From: Xestospongia muta
Taxonomy: Eukaryota; Porifera; Demospongiae; Haplosclerida; Petrosiidae
Length of the DNA: 64,000 nt
Assembly (NCBI GenBank): GCA_963693285.1
Contig: OY848931.1
Span: 997,001-1,061,000 of the forward strand
Direction of reading: 5' to 3'
In this document: positions 31,852-44,796 of the stretch, one piece after another
Layout: every line of letters begins with the position of its first letter
Numbering within the stretch: the first letter of the stretch is position 1
Notes under the pieces: model-generated
What the model was told of the DNA's origin: nothing
Seen by the model: only the letters and a program-made list of their open reading frames with translations
Database searches by the model: none
Position numbers and translations under genes: made by a program

Positions 31852-34800
31852 TCATTGACTTAGATCTCTTAAGACATCATCAAATGCATTCATTAGAAAA
31901 TGCCCGTGTTTAGGTTGAAAGATGAGTGCTGGTCTAAATCGAATGGAGTCACTACCACATGGCCAAATCATAAAACCTTTTTATGTAAAGACAGTCTCAG
32001 ATTAAATATATGATGAACAATTTATAACTAACCTTTTTGTCTCATGGCATGGACTATCTTGTCACGCATCTCTGTAGTGTTACTGCTAATAGCACAGTAA
32101 GTACCAATACCACGAGCACTATGAAGTAACCATGGATACAAGACCTGAAAGTAATAAGTAATAGTATGAAAAAATATATATAATAATAACATCACATTGC
32201 GTGTACCTGTAATTCTTTTAAGCCCATTAACAAAACTTGACCAGACTCTTGAACAAGTTGCAATAGGTGTTCCTTCTTGATCTCTTCAAGAACAGCCTGA
32301 AGGACATACAACCTACAGGGATCCCCCATCCAAGTGCTCTGAATACGATATGGCTATATTGCAGGAATACATCCAATGTGATAGTGACATGATAAAGATA
32401 TACATACCTCTTTAGGAAATATTCCCTTCATACCATAAATACCTCCAATGTGCATTTTCTTGGCAAATGTAACCATGTGTGGTGGTTCTGGAAGATCCCA
32501 GGACTCATGTGCCCTTTGAAATAATATATAGAACTAGTTATTAAAGATAATTATTATGTACCACAACTAGTTATTAAAGATATATTATTATATACCACAA
32601 CTAGTTATTAAAGATATATTATTATTTACCACATAGCTCCAGTCCCTCCTCCTCCTGTCTGTACTTCATCAACAATAAAGGCAGCATCATACTGTAATAG
32701 AGAGGATATGATAATAAATTAATAATAAATGATTATTAATTAATGTTTACAGACTGTTATAAACAAGACACACCCACCCACACCCACACACACACACACA
32801 TACACACACACACACATTATATCTACCTTATGACAGATTTGTTGTAATCCTTTAAAAAATGCAGCCGATGCATGTTTATCACCTGATCATATAACACAAA
32901 GTAATAAACTAGTACATCGTGTATATTTACACAATATAATAGTACATACCTCCTTCTGATTGAATAGGTTCCACTATAACAGCAGCTATTGGAGAGAAAC
33001 TATGACTTGTATGTTTATAAAAGGTGTCCTCAATCTCTTCAAGACATCGATGATCTTCATATTTGTTCTCACGTTCATTTTCCTACAAGGACAATAATAT
33101 GGTTACATATGTGTAAGTTAGGAATATTTTGTATTACTATGGTATGTAGTTTTGAAATAACTTAATGCACATAGTAGTAGTGATCCACATCATTAAAGCT
33201 ATGGCATGCTACAATGGTATATTATATACATTGTACTTGTATTCTATTCATGTTGTCATCATAATGTATTCTTAACATTTGGATGAGTGATTCTAGTATG
33301 TGTTGAATACCCTTTATGTTGGAGTGTGTAGCCAGTGTTATATTGATATCTGACATGCTTATTTATTGAGGCTTTAGTTTCTTTACTTACTTCCAGAGGA
33401 TAGAGGTATTTGGGAAAAGAGACTTTAGGCCAGTCCATTGTTGGTATGTCCAGTTTAAACAAAGCCTTGCTGTTTGTTATTGATAGACAACCTATGAAGA
33501 TAAAACACTTTATTAAGAGGATATTGTTATAATAAATGAATTAGGTACTTGATTATCTAGTAATTATTATACTGACTAATCTACTATCTATAACATACCA
33601 ATGGTTCGTCCATGGAAACTTCCTGAGAATGACAGGACGCTCAGTTTTGGAGTACCAGGTGGCTAAAATTAGTAAAAAAAAGTAGTTAAGGGATTGTAGT
33701 CTATTGTGGGAACTTCCATAGTAACATTTGGTTAAATTATTGTAAATAAACTATCACAACATCACTCTTGAGTCACACCTATAGATAGTATTACTTGTAC
33801 CTTGTTGTTGAAAGCACTGTGCATTTCATCAGAGTCAGATTCCACTGGCTTCCATCCTCTTCTTTTGTTCTATAGATAAAAAGTAATATGGACCAGTTGT
33901 ATATAGTAATAACCTTATTAAACTATTGGGTATTAGTGATGATATTCACAGACTTACCATGTACCAAATGAATGCTACCTTGAGTGCATTTTCATTAGAA
34001 CAAGTCCCACACATTTTTGGCTGGACCCAATGAAGTCCTCGTGGAGCAACCTACGGATGATAATAGTATAAACCTAGATAGCGAGTGATAATCTAAGAGT
34101 CCTACGTCATCTATTGAACTTCTCATTTCAATGCTGGCGGCAGTTCCTATTACAAAACAACACAAATATTGTCATGACTTACTGACAATAGAGTTGCCTG
34201 TAGACTTTCAACATAATCAACAGGAGGGGCAACACCCATTGACGGGCGAGCAGCTAATAACATTTTTGTTGAAGGGTTGTCAACAGCTTTGAGCAATGAA
34301 GGATGATTATAACCTGATACAAGGGAAGTTCATTTAACAATCGTTTGACACTTTTGATCAATACAATATCATTCATACTCACCAAGAGGAAGACTGCCTA
34401 TTTGTTGGAGCATATCCAATAAGACATTACCATCAGCATCAACAATATAGTTACCACGGGACTTTTCATAGTCGGCAAAGAATGTAATGGTTCCACTTTG
34501 CTAAATGACAGATCATAAAACATTAGCCATCTTTGTTGCAGTAAATCTACTATCTATATACTGTATCATTATGGAATGAAAAAAAAATAATAACAATCTT
34601 GTTGATAGCTAAGAAATAACACGTTAGTGATATGAGTTTTTTGATCCCACCCACATTATATTTAATCAGCTGCTTTAATGAATTGATAATATACTTACAT
34701 GAAACTGTTGAAGTTCTTGTAGCAATTGCTATAAAAATAACAAGAAAAGAACAAAAAACACATTTTCAGATCACATGGACATGCACATTTTTTTACTTTT

Positions 34801-35083
34801 GTTTTAGGACCAGGGATTTCAGTTTTTACAACAGGGCCATTTTGATAGTCACCATCCAACGCGCTGATATCTAAAATTATAATTAATAATTCATTACAAA
34901 TGAGCTTTGCGACGTACATTTCCAATCCAGTATTGATTTCTCTTGAGCATCAGAACTGTTATTGAAGCTAGCATGATGTTGAATTCCACTTGAACTAGCT
35001 GTTAGAGTAGTATTATAAACTGCACGAACAATCGCTTCTCTAGGAATAGAACGACGAACAATGGAAGACGTTGCTTTAAACAT
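31852..35083 (-). CDS. ABAT: 4-aminobutyrate aminotransferase, copy 1
   Basis: Mitochondrial PLP enzyme converting GABA and 2-oxoglutarate to succinic semialdehyde and glutamate. Sixteen exons: 35083-34918, 34870-34797, 34728-34699, 34500-34383, 34313-34183, 34050-33958, 33869-33801, 33662-33599, 33491-33391, 33082-32950, 32882-32827, 32691-32630, 32513-32408, 32353-32207, 32144-32033, 31976-31852; 528 residues. An upstream in-frame ATG at 35104 would add seven residues, but the paralogue starts at the position of 35083. Features: basic presequence (MFKATSSIVRRSIPR), MCGTCSNENALK with the CxxC iron-sulfur ligands known from pig GABA-AT, VEPIQSEGGD, IVDEVQTGGGGTG, the PLP-lysine region TFAKKMHIGG, C-terminal GSDSIRFRPALIF. 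Copy 1 reads IQSTWMGDPCR where copy 2 has IYNTWMGDPSR and man FNTWLGDPSK, so copy 1 has diverged near the cofactor phosphate site. Confidence 0.95.
32525..32630. repeat. tandem repeat of about 38 bp in ABAT intron 12
   Basis: ACTAGTTATTAAAGATATAT followed by TATTATATACCACA is repeated nearly three times between exons 12 and 13. The same repeat is present at 37600-37690 in copy 2, so it predates the gene duplication. Confidence 0.85.
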
Positions 35084-35269
35084 CTTGTTCAGGCAATGCT
35101 TCAAAAAAATAATAATAATAATGTCTTGATTTTATTTGAAACGATAGTACTGGTCATGCTGGTATAACCAGAATGTCAACAAATTATATTATCGTCTATA
35201 ATACAACGAAACATTTGTAATTGAACATGTATAATATGTAATCATACAACATGGACTCTGGAGTGGTAT

Positions 35270-35332
35270 AGTCTCGTCCCCAGACCTACTCGCAAGCTAG
35301 AGTAGCTTGCGAGTAGGTCTGAGGACGAGACT
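35270..35332. repeat. near-perfect 30-bp-arm hairpin
   Basis: The left arm 35270-35299 begins AGTCTCGTCCCCAGACCTAC and pairs with 35303-35332 with one mismatch; the loop is three bases (GAG). The arms are G+C-rich against an A+T-rich background. A tiny fold-back element is most likely; an RNA hairpin is a less likely alternative. Confidence 0.9.
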
Positions 35333-35429
35333 AGGACTGGTATAGCAGGGAACAAGAAGTGATATTTCCAGACTTCAGTTGTTCAGTCCAGTCCAGTCCA
35401 TTTGTACTCAATACACTTCTTTCTTTACA

Positions 35430-35438
35430 TTGATAGTT

Positions 35439-35475
<37 letters not shown>

Positions 35476-35478
35476 TAT

Positions 35479-35515
<37 letters not shown>

Positions 35516-35530
35516 CATTATTATTATTAA
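35430..35530. repeat. (AAT)n/(ATT)n palindromic microsatellite
   Basis: About eleven ATAA/TAA triplets are followed by about eighteen ATT triplets, giving a self-complementary trinucleotide tract. A simpler AAT tract stands at the matching place upstream of ABAT copy 2 (40450-40497). Confidence 0.9.
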
Positions 35531-35651
35531 CATAATACATTAAATTTAATTATAATTAGCAATAACAAATAACAGTTAATTGGTTTCATTTGTGTCTCAT
35601 TTTTCTATAGAGAACACAACACCAAAAACTAAACTACAACAGTACCACTAT

Positions 35652-36150
35652 TTAAACTAACTTCTTTTCAATCTGTCTTGTCAAAAGTGCTGCTGGGTCT
35701 TCTAAAGATGGAATACCAATCTTCTATAATAATAATTTATTGCTAATACAATATTGAAGTAGGGATAGATTTCTTGGTTCAACTTTGGAAGGGGCTAACA
35801 AGTTTTTTGTTACTGGATGAAAGATAAATCAGAGGTATTAAGGGTTAATAAGCAATGCTGCATATACAACCTCTACATCTAACACTGTGAGCATGAATGG
35901 GATCTGTTCTAGGAGACATTTGTCTCAATTCTTAACTCCTTCCTTGTCCTAAATTAATAATTAGCCTCTTTGTATAAACTGTATAAACTCAATACTATCA
36001 TAACACCAAACAATATTCCTCATTTGATAGAACAAGTTATACCAGTATATACAAGCCTGTTACTGGTGACCATTGTTGTTGTAAAACAAACTACGATAAC
36101 TGCTCAAAACTGTCAAGCATATTAACTTGTATACATTATTGAATATTTTA
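35652..36150 (-). pseudogene. remnant of the unrecognised gene and of the calumenin 3' region
   Basis: 35723-35652 reads as a terminal exon (KIGIPSLEDPAALLTRQIEKKLV split by position, ending in TAA) after a good acceptor. It matches the copy at 40643-40560, where the stop is lost. 35860-35895 matches the small exon near 40910-40935 (VLDVE). Further out, 35961-36140 resembles calumenin sequence around 42555-42720. This segment is therefore the truncated far end of the duplicated block; the larger exons of the unrecognised gene are missing here. No complete gene remains. Confidence 0.55.
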
Positions 36151-36714
36151 ACATTATCAATTACATTTATCATTACAACACTTACTGTGATAATGTGTTG
36201 TAAGAACTTACATTATTTTTAATCTTGAAACAATATTGGACTAACAGTCACAACATCAGACAAGTAATGTTATTGTGTATTATATAAATATAGTTGCTAT
36301 AGTGATATATACATAGTTATTATGGTGGTTGTTGCCATGGTATAATTGCTATGACTACAAACAAGTTGTTGAAAAAGTAAATGTTGTTATGGTGACATAC
36401 ATGTATGTGATGTTGCTGTTTTGTGTAGATTCCATAATCCATTGATTAGAGGATTACATTGTAATTATGATGATATAGTTAATATAATGTTCAATTTATT
36501 GGTTTCTTAGTTTCTACTAATTTGAGAGACAAAAATTCTCTTTATTATTAAAAAATTTATACAATAAATTTGTAAGATTTAAGTTGATATAACAATCACT
36601 TTATAGATAATACCTTATAGTGACAAAACTATTGATATCATTATTATTACATTTTAATACTGATACTAATTATGCCTGTCCAATTTAGTTTGACATCATA
36701 GAAATCTGATCTGA

Positions 36715-39700
36715 TCATTGACTTAGATCTCTTAACACATCATCAAATGCATTCATTAGAAAATGCCCGTGTTTAGGTTGAAAGATGAGTGCTGGTCTAA
36801 ATCGAATGGAGTCACTACCACATGACCAAATCATAAAACCTTTTTATATAAAGACAGTCTCAGATAAAATATGATGAACAATTTGTAATTAACCTTTTTG
36901 TCTCATGGCATGGACTATCTTGTCACGCATCTCTGTAGTGTTACTGCTAATAGCACAGTAAGTACCAATACCACGAGCACTATGAAGTAACCATGGATAC
37001 AAGACCTGAAAGTAATAAGTAATAGGTGTGTGACAGTATACATAATAATGTGTAACCAATAGCAACACAATTCACATAATAAATAATATAACACAACTGC
37101 CTGTCAGACATATAAGGTTAATTACTATCAACAGAAGTCTTTGTAATGCATTTGTTGTACTATAAAAGCTATTATGTTTCTGATGTGACACAGATAGTAG
37201 ACAATACAGTTACTATGGTAAGGCTAGTCAAAACTATTTATATATCACAATCATGGCACCACATTGTGCATACCTGTAATTCTTTCAAGCCTGCTAACAA
37301 AACTTGACCAGACTCTTGAACAAGTTGCAATAGATGCTCCTTCTTGATCTCTTCAAGAACAGCCTGAAGGACATACAACCTACTAGGATCCCCCATCCAA
37401 GTGTTATAAATACGATATGGCTATATTGCAGGAATACATCTAATGTGATAGTAACATGATAAAGATATACATACCTCTTTAGGAAATATTCCTTTCATAC
37501 CATAAATACCTCCAATGTGCATTTTCTTGGCAAATGTAACCATGTGTGGTGGTTCTGGAAGATCCCAGGACTCATGTGCCCTTTGAAATAATAATATAGA
37601 ACTAGTTATTAAAGATATATTATTATATACCACAACTAGTTATTAAAGATATATTATTATATACCACAACTAGTTATTAAAGATAAATTATTATTTACCA
37701 CATAGCTCCGGTCCCTCCTCCTCCCGTCTGTACTTCATCAACAATAAAGGCAGCATCATACTGCAATAGAGTGTCAACAGAGAAAGATGAATTGAAAAAA
37801 ATAGAATTAACTGTTATAGTAAACATAATCATGTATTAAATATATTATATAGACTGGTAGTATATTATAGTATATTGTCTTGTCACATCAAATCAAAACA
37901 GGATATAAGATGTTTACAGACTGTTATAAACAAGACACATCCACACACACCCACACCCACACCCACACACACACACACACACATTATATCTACCTTATGA
38001 CAGATTTGTTGTAATCCTTTAAAAAATGCAGCCGATGCATGTTTATCACCTGATCATACAACACAGAGTAATAAACTAGTACATTGTGTATATATAATAG
38101 TACATACCTCCTTCTGATTGAATAGGCTCCACTATAACAGCAGCTATTGGAGAGAAATTACGACTTATATGTTTATAAAAGGTGTCCTCAATCTCTTCAA
38201 GACATCGATGATCTTCATATTTGTTCTCACGTTCATTTTCCTACACAGACAATAATATGTTTACACATCTGTAAGTTAGGAATATTTTGTATTACTATGG
38301 TATGTAGTTTTGAAATAACATAATGCACATAGTAGTAGTGATCCACATCATTAAAGTTATGGCATGCTACAATCATATATATATATATATATATATATAT
38401 ACGTTGTACTTGTGTTCTATTCATGTTGTCTTCATAATGTATTCTTATCATTTGGATGAGTGATTCTAGTATGTGTTGAATACCCTTCATGTTGGACTGT
38501 GTAGCCAGTGTTATATTGATATCTGACATGCTTATTTATTGAGGGTTTAGTTTCTTTACTTACTTCCAGAGGATAGAGGTACTTGGGAAAAGGGACTCTA
38601 GGCCAGTCCATTGTTGGTATGTCCAATTTAAACAAAGCCTTGGTGTTTGTTATTGATAGACAACCTATGAAGATAAAAACACTTTATTAAGAGGATATTG
38701 TTATAATAAATGAATTAGGTACTTGATTATCTAGTAATTATTATACTGACCAATCTACTATCTATAACATACCAATGGTTCGTCCATGAAAACTTCCTGA
38801 GAATGACAGGACGCTCAGTTTTGGAGTACCAGGTGGCTAAAATTAGTAAAAGAAAAACAATGACCATACTACATAGAAGTAAGATAACATTTTTAGCATA
38901 TTTCACAAATCTAATTACATTGGCAGGTATTCCTTTGAAATAACCTGCTATATGTGAGCTAACTTTTTCTTTTTTTGTATTATAACTAGTAATTGTAATA
39001 GAAATCACAACATCAATTAAATGATATCACTTTTACCTTGTTGTTGAAAGCACTGTGCATTTCATCAGAGTCAGATTCCACTGGCTTCCATCCTCTTCTT
39101 TTGTTCTATAGATCAAAGGCTTTATTTAACAAGGAAACTTATATGGACCAGTTGTGTATAGTAATAATCTTATTAAACTATTGGGTATTAGTGATGATAT
39201 TCACAGACTTACCATGTACCAAATGAATGCTATCTTCAGTGCATTTTCATTAGAACAAGTCCCACACATTTTTGGCTGGACCCAATGAAGTCCTCGTGGA
39301 GCAACCTATGGATGATAATAGTATAAACCTAGATAGCGAGTGATAATCTAAGAGTCCTACGTCATCTATTGAACTTCTCGTTTCAATGCTGGCGGCAGTT
39401 CCTATCACAAAACAACACAAATATTGTCATGACTTACTGACAATAGAGTTGCCTGTAGACTTTCAACATAATCAACAGGAGGGGCAACACCCATTGACGG
39501 GCGAGCAGCTAATAACATTTTTGTTGAAGGGTTGTCAACAGCTTTGAGCAATGAAGGATGATTATAACCTGATACAAAGGAAGTTCATTTAACAATTGTT
39601 TGACACTTCTGATCAATACAATATCATTCTTACTCACCAAGAGGAAGACTGCCTATTTGTTGGAGCATATCCAACAAGACATTACCATCAGCATCAACAA

Positions 39701-40324
39701 TATAGTTACCACAGGACTTTTCATAGTCGGCAAAGAAGGCAATGGTTCCACTTTGCTAAATGGGAAATCATAAAGCGTTAGCCATCTTTGTTTAGCCTTG
39801 CTGTCAATGGAAATTAATTACATATTCATAGTTATAAAAATATTTAAGAATGCTGGATTGACTTTTTTGGCCCACCCATGAAGAGTAATGAAATTAATTA
39901 CATAATTATACTTACATGAAATTGTTGAAGCTCTTGTAGCAATTGCTGTAAAATTAACAAGAAGAGAATATAAAACACACTGTTCTTGTCATCCCTCATT
40001 TGATAAGGGCACATCATATAAGTAGTTTTTTTACTTTTGTTTTAGGACCAGGGATTTCAGTTTTTACAACAGGACCATTTTGATAGTCACCATCCAACGC
40101 GCTGATATCTAAAACACAATTAATAAACAAAATTATTATAAACGACTGGTAAACATACATTTCCAATCTACTGTTTGTTTCTCTTGAACGTCAGAGCCGT
40201 TATTGAAATTAGCGCGATGTTGGATTCCACTGGAACTACATGTTACAGTAGTTTTATGAAATGCACGGACAATATTTTCTCGAGGAATAGAACAACGAGC
40301 AATAGAAGTCGCTGCTTTGAACAT
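36715..40324 (-). CDS. ABAT: 4-aminobutyrate aminotransferase, copy 2
   Basis: Same reaction as copy 1. Exons: 40324-40159, 40108-40035, 39945-39916, 39755-39638, 39568-39438, 39305-39213, 39105-39037, 38836-38773, 38664-38564, 38240-38108, 38049-37994, 37760-37699, 37580-37475, 37420-37274, 37005-36894, 36839-36715. Every exon has exactly the length of its copy 1 counterpart, so both copies are intact at 528 residues. Coding and much intron sequence is nearly identical; the presequence (MFKAATSIARCSIPREN) is the most changed part. This copy keeps the ancestral NTWMGDPS and the CGTC iron-sulfur motif and PLP-lysine region. The upstream flank is also shared with copy 1, so both may carry a promoter. 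Confidence 0.95.
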
Positions 40325-40460
40325 CTTTACTCGTACTGCTTCTCCTTGGTGATTATTACGTTATGCGTCATAGTTATTCTTCACCGTTAGAACTGGTCAT
40401 GCCAGATTGACCAGGAAATGAGCAATAAAGTAATGATTTAAGTTATGACCGAATATTCTC

Positions 40461-40496
<36 letters not shown>

Positions 40497-40559
40497 GTTA
40501 ATTGTATTCATTTGTATCTCATATTCCTATAGAAAAAAAAACATCAAAGTAAACTGACT

Positions 40560-41969
40560 TAGTGGAATAATTTGAACTAACTTCTTTATCGTCTGTCGTA
40601 ACAAAGAAAATACCAAATCTTTGAGAGGTGTCTTACTTTCTTTCTATTATATACATAATCACATATATATATATATATATATTGTGTGTGTGTGTGTGTA
40701 ATATCAGAGAATATTGACTCACCCTAGGATAGAGAACTAACTGCCTGACCAATGTGCAAGGTTTCCAATCGGTGTTCTCTCATTGGGGGACTCTATCAAA
40801 CCAAGATATTAGCAATATTCTATTACACAATTTCGTTGCTTATATCTTAGAGTGGATATGATGAATACACAATAACATTTTATATCGAGCTGTGAATATT
40901 GTCACAATGTACCCACTGACAGATAAATCTCCTTCTACATCCAATACTGTAAGTATGAATGTGGATCTGTTCTTCATGTGTTAGCAGGTTATTGTTACTA
41001 TTGAAGTGTTTATGACAGTTTGACCATTTGTAATTCAATGAGTTGCCATGTATCTTTAAAAGACTTAATAGAATGAGGGTCGGTGGATTTTGTTTTTAGT
41101 GCCATTCCAGATATATTAGCTATAAATTGTACAATATCTGGTGTTGTATCAAAAGGCAAGCCAGGAACTTGATGTGAACACACATCTAGAAGATAGTAGC
41201 TTAATAAATGTTGTTGACCGGATGCAATTAAGTTTTTTCTAGCCTCCTGTTCCATATTGTTTTGTAATTGATTAAAACGTTTGTCCAAGCTTAAGAGAGG
41301 CTGAGATTGTGATATCTTGTTAACTTCACCCAGATATCAACTTAAAGTATTTTTATAACTTTATAATTGGAGAACTTTAGAACTGTTACAACAACATAAG
41401 AGGTAACTTAAATACAAGTAGAATATCAAAGACAAAAGACTAAACTATACTAACAAAAAGGTGTGAATACTAAAAGATTAACAACTAAACAACCAATATA
41501 TACTTGTCAATAACACTAATTTAACAAGTCTACTAAATTGTAGTTAACATACTACAGAGATGGTTTTGTTTCGGTGTTGTACCTCTGCCTTGTGTTCTCC
41601 TAGAACACTTTCACATACAGACACAGATGTTATCATGTCATCATCTTGATCAAGTAATGGTTTATTGCCTGGTATGTATCTTGTTGGAAGTAGAGTTCCT
41701 CTTATGGGCAGACTTCCCAAGGACTCTGTCCTCTCTTGGTGTAGATTTAATTCTAACACCCAACCAACTGTTGTATAAACTGAATCAAGTTTAGGAATAA
41801 TCTCAAGGTATTTACCAAAACTTATTTTATGATGCTCTTTTGATGTATTGAATGTTTTTCCATTGCTCTCATATTGTTTTTTATATACTCTACCATTTGT
41901 TCTATCACAGTATTGTTCTGCCTTAGATTGGATGACTACTGGTTTTGTGATGGTATAAACAGGTTTCAC
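40560..41969 (-). CDS. unrecognised protein gene (approximate exons)
   Basis: Long open stretches with plausible splice signals but no family I recognise. Likely exons: about 41935-41547 (contains ISFGKYLEIIPKLDSVYTTV and PTRYIPGNKPLLDQDDDMIT), about 41325-41010 (LLSLDKRFNQLQNNMEQEAR, LLSYYLLDVCSHQVPGLPF), about 40935-40860 (LDVEGDLSVSG) and 40643-40560 (LLRQTIKKLV). The start codon and some phases are not resolved. Partial copies of the last two exons lie upstream of ABAT copy 1, which supports real exons, though the final exon here has lost the stop seen in the other copy. It could be lineage-specific or decaying. Confidence 0.35.
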
Positions 41970-42431
41970 AATTCATCTTTGTCAACATCTTTACAGACAA
42001 TTGATTCTTCTGAATGAACGAGCCCCACCTCAACATCAATATTTGCAATACTGAACCCCCACCTTAATTTTAATTAAAAGAGTGGGTGTTTAATAACTTG
42101 CATTCTTGTTTCTGAATCTGGTTATATCCAGCCAGCTGTGATCTTGTTAAACAATGTTGTCATATTAACAAACACATAACTCATTAAACCAACACTGTGC
42201 ATAAACAGACAAGTAGTCTAAAGGAGAGTAACCTCTATTTTCAAATCTGTACATATTAATATTGTAACAACAATTAAGTATTCTGATTTATCAAAAAAAT
42301 GTTAAAAGATCATAACAAAAGTCAAGAACAACAACAGAACAAGTCAATACCTAACAGATGATAATAAATGTCAAAGAACAGTGAACACATTGAATTATCA
42401 GAGTTTCAGGGAAAAAAAATCAAGTGGTCCT

Positions 42432-44366
42432 TTAGAACTCATCGTGTCGGTTAAGATAATCACCATAATTTGTTACTTGGCTACCAACAAAGAGATCTAC
42501 ATTAGATAACATCTCCTCCATACTCAATTCTTTGTCCTACATGAACAGTAGACAAAATTAACTAGTTCCTTTGTATAAACTGTCAACAAAATATTATCAT
42601 AACACAAAACTGGAATATTCCAGATTTGTATTACATGCTATACTTGTAGTAAGTAGTCTGGTACAATAAACTAATTTAACTACTCAAAGCTGACTAGCCA
42701 TTAACCTTGTCTATGTCAGCATTAAAGATAAGATGTCTGGCTTCTGCTTCAGCATTGTCATGACCTTCAGGTGCTATCCAATCTGCTAATTCCCTCTGAA
42801 AACACAAAACAAACATAAACAAAATACTATATAATAAAGTACATCAATGGTCTTACTCTGCTCAGCCTCTTGTCATTGTCCTTGTCTCTGTGTTGAAAGA
42901 ACTGTTCTCTCTCGCTCTGTACCCAGTCAGGCTCTTTCTCATCTTCCTTACGTTCCCATTGCGGCCAAATATCATCTAATAAGATTAAACAAATTGTAAA
43001 TGGAGTATAGCAACCATATGGATATTGGAACTACATTATAGACTATTTCACATCCCTGATATCGTATAATACTCTCATATAATTTGGCAACATGTCGTTT
43101 CACAACTTACCGATATATTCTTGCTCGGTCACGTAACCATCTCTATCTTTGTCCATGTCTTGAAGTGCTTCATCGATAATGATCTCTCTCATATTTTCAT
43201 AATCTTCAGGATGAAGAAAACTAGCAAACTCATGTTTGTTTAATTTGCCATCTTTGTTACTATCAGCAGCCTGCAATTAATATGAAAACATTCCAAGAAA
43301 GAATATCAATATTGTTTACATTATAACATGAGATAGTAATGGTGTGGTTTAAGAGGCTGTATAACTACTGCTAATTGGGACTACTATGCATACAAAAATA
43401 GCTGCAGATATAATTTGCACTAACACAACATTCAGAGAAGTGGTGAGTCAATTACTTCAATATTCAACAATGCACACACTCCATGTTGACAATAGTACAT
43501 CACTTAATATTCAGTAAATTACATTTCATGCAGTGAATTTAAGGGTATATATACGTTACCTCAAATCGTCTTTTGTCTCTGGCCCTCATTTCTTTGTAAC
43601 TGAGTTTTCTATGAGGATCATATTCAGCATTCTCATCTACCAAAACAATTAATAAATTCCATAGTATCTTATAACTGGTCATACCTTCTATTTCTCCAAA
43701 AGCGGTGTCGTGATACTCCTTCAAAGTGACTTGACCATCTCCATCTTGGTCATGTTGAGGTAACTGTTGCTCAGCATTTTCGTAAACATACCTACAGAAT
43801 ATAATTATATCTATTAAAAAAGAACCTTATCAACATCATCTCCATTAATACAAAAGAAGCTCTCTTTTGTAGATACTAGCTAGGTTTATGTTAATAGTAT
43901 TTAACTGATTCAGATGAGGCACTATATCTGATACTCCATATTTTAAAAGCATCTTTGAAATGAGGTTCTGCTGTCGTTTCCTGTTGCTATAGCAACCAAC
44001 CTGTTGGCAACATGGGTCACCCAGTTTTTCAACTCATCGTGTGTGATTTTCTTGTTATTGTCTTTGTCGATTTTACTGAAAATAATTCTAGAAAAAAAGG
44101 TGTAATTATAATGACATTATTATAATAACGATTGCATTATCATACTTCAATCTCCGACGAGATTCTTCAGGATTCAAATGGTCAAATTCATCTGCTTCTT
44201 CTTTGCCAAGAAAAGCCTCGTGATCATATTGTTTGTTATGGTCTTCAGTGCCTTCTGGATAATGAGTCTCGTTACTCAGGTCTTTATCTTTAGGGCCACG
44301 ACGATGTTCTTTTGTTGGAACACAGAGTACCACAACAAAAAGAGAAAATAATAAAATGATTTTCAT
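42432..44366 (-). CDS. CALU-like: calumenin/reticulocalbin (CREC) EF-hand protein of the secretory pathway
   Basis: ER-luminal calcium-binding protein. Eight exons: 44366-44146, 44087-44001, 43791-43685, 43636-43560, 43270-43111, 42975-42857, 42795-42706, 42536-42432; about 321 residues, as in human calumenin. The signal peptide is MKIILLFSLFVVVLCVP. DHEAFLGKEEADEFDHLNPE is the family's N-terminal signature. EF-hand loops visible: DKDNNKKITHDE, DQDGDGQVTLKE, DSNKDGKLNKHE, DKDRDGYVTEQE and DKDNDKRLSR. The sixth (NADIDKDKELSMEE) spans the last junction. The C-terminus is HDEF, the same retrieval signal as human calumenin. A CACGTG lies 140 bp upstream of the start. Confidence 0.95.
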
Positions 44367-44796
44367 TTTGACTAGTTCAGAATCTTCTTTTCTTTTGAGT
44401 TTAACTTCTCCTTAAGGGGACAAAAGGTATCTCTATTGTCTCGATTTTATATCCTTACAACCTTTTAGAACACAAAAGATTCTTTGTGAGTCCTCATAAC
44501 GCAACCACGTGGGTAGTCCAAAACAAACCAATATACGGAGAAAATGTCCTTAAACGTCCGGTTATGGCATAGTGTCGATGTGGATGAATCTCATTGGATA
44601 GAGTGTATTATAGTAAGCAATAAATAAACATACTATTGTTACAATGACAATATCATAACCTCACAAGGCCTTAGCTTGAACAAACAACAAGGAAGCCTAT
44701 TTAACTTTAAAAAATAAAATAATTATATATAATGACAACAATGTAACCATGTTTACATTTTGGAGCCATTTTATTACATTTAGTAAGTTTTATCTT
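44367..44796. other. 430-bp intergenic region upstream of calumenin, containing CACGTG
   Basis: Holds the calumenin promoter and the 3' end of the PTDSS gene. ACCACGTGGG (E-box core 44506-44511) is followed by ATTGG-type sequence at about 44528. The spacing does not fit the ER-stress element CCAAT-N9-CCACG. No gene is seen. Confidence 0.45.

Noticed and set aside
35331..35540. Open frame encoding Asn and Ile runs
   Set aside because: It is a translated AAT/ATT microsatellite.
44500..44535. ER-stress response element upstream of calumenin
   Set aside because: The ATTGG and CCACG parts are about 14 bp apart, not nine, so the ERSE rule is not met.
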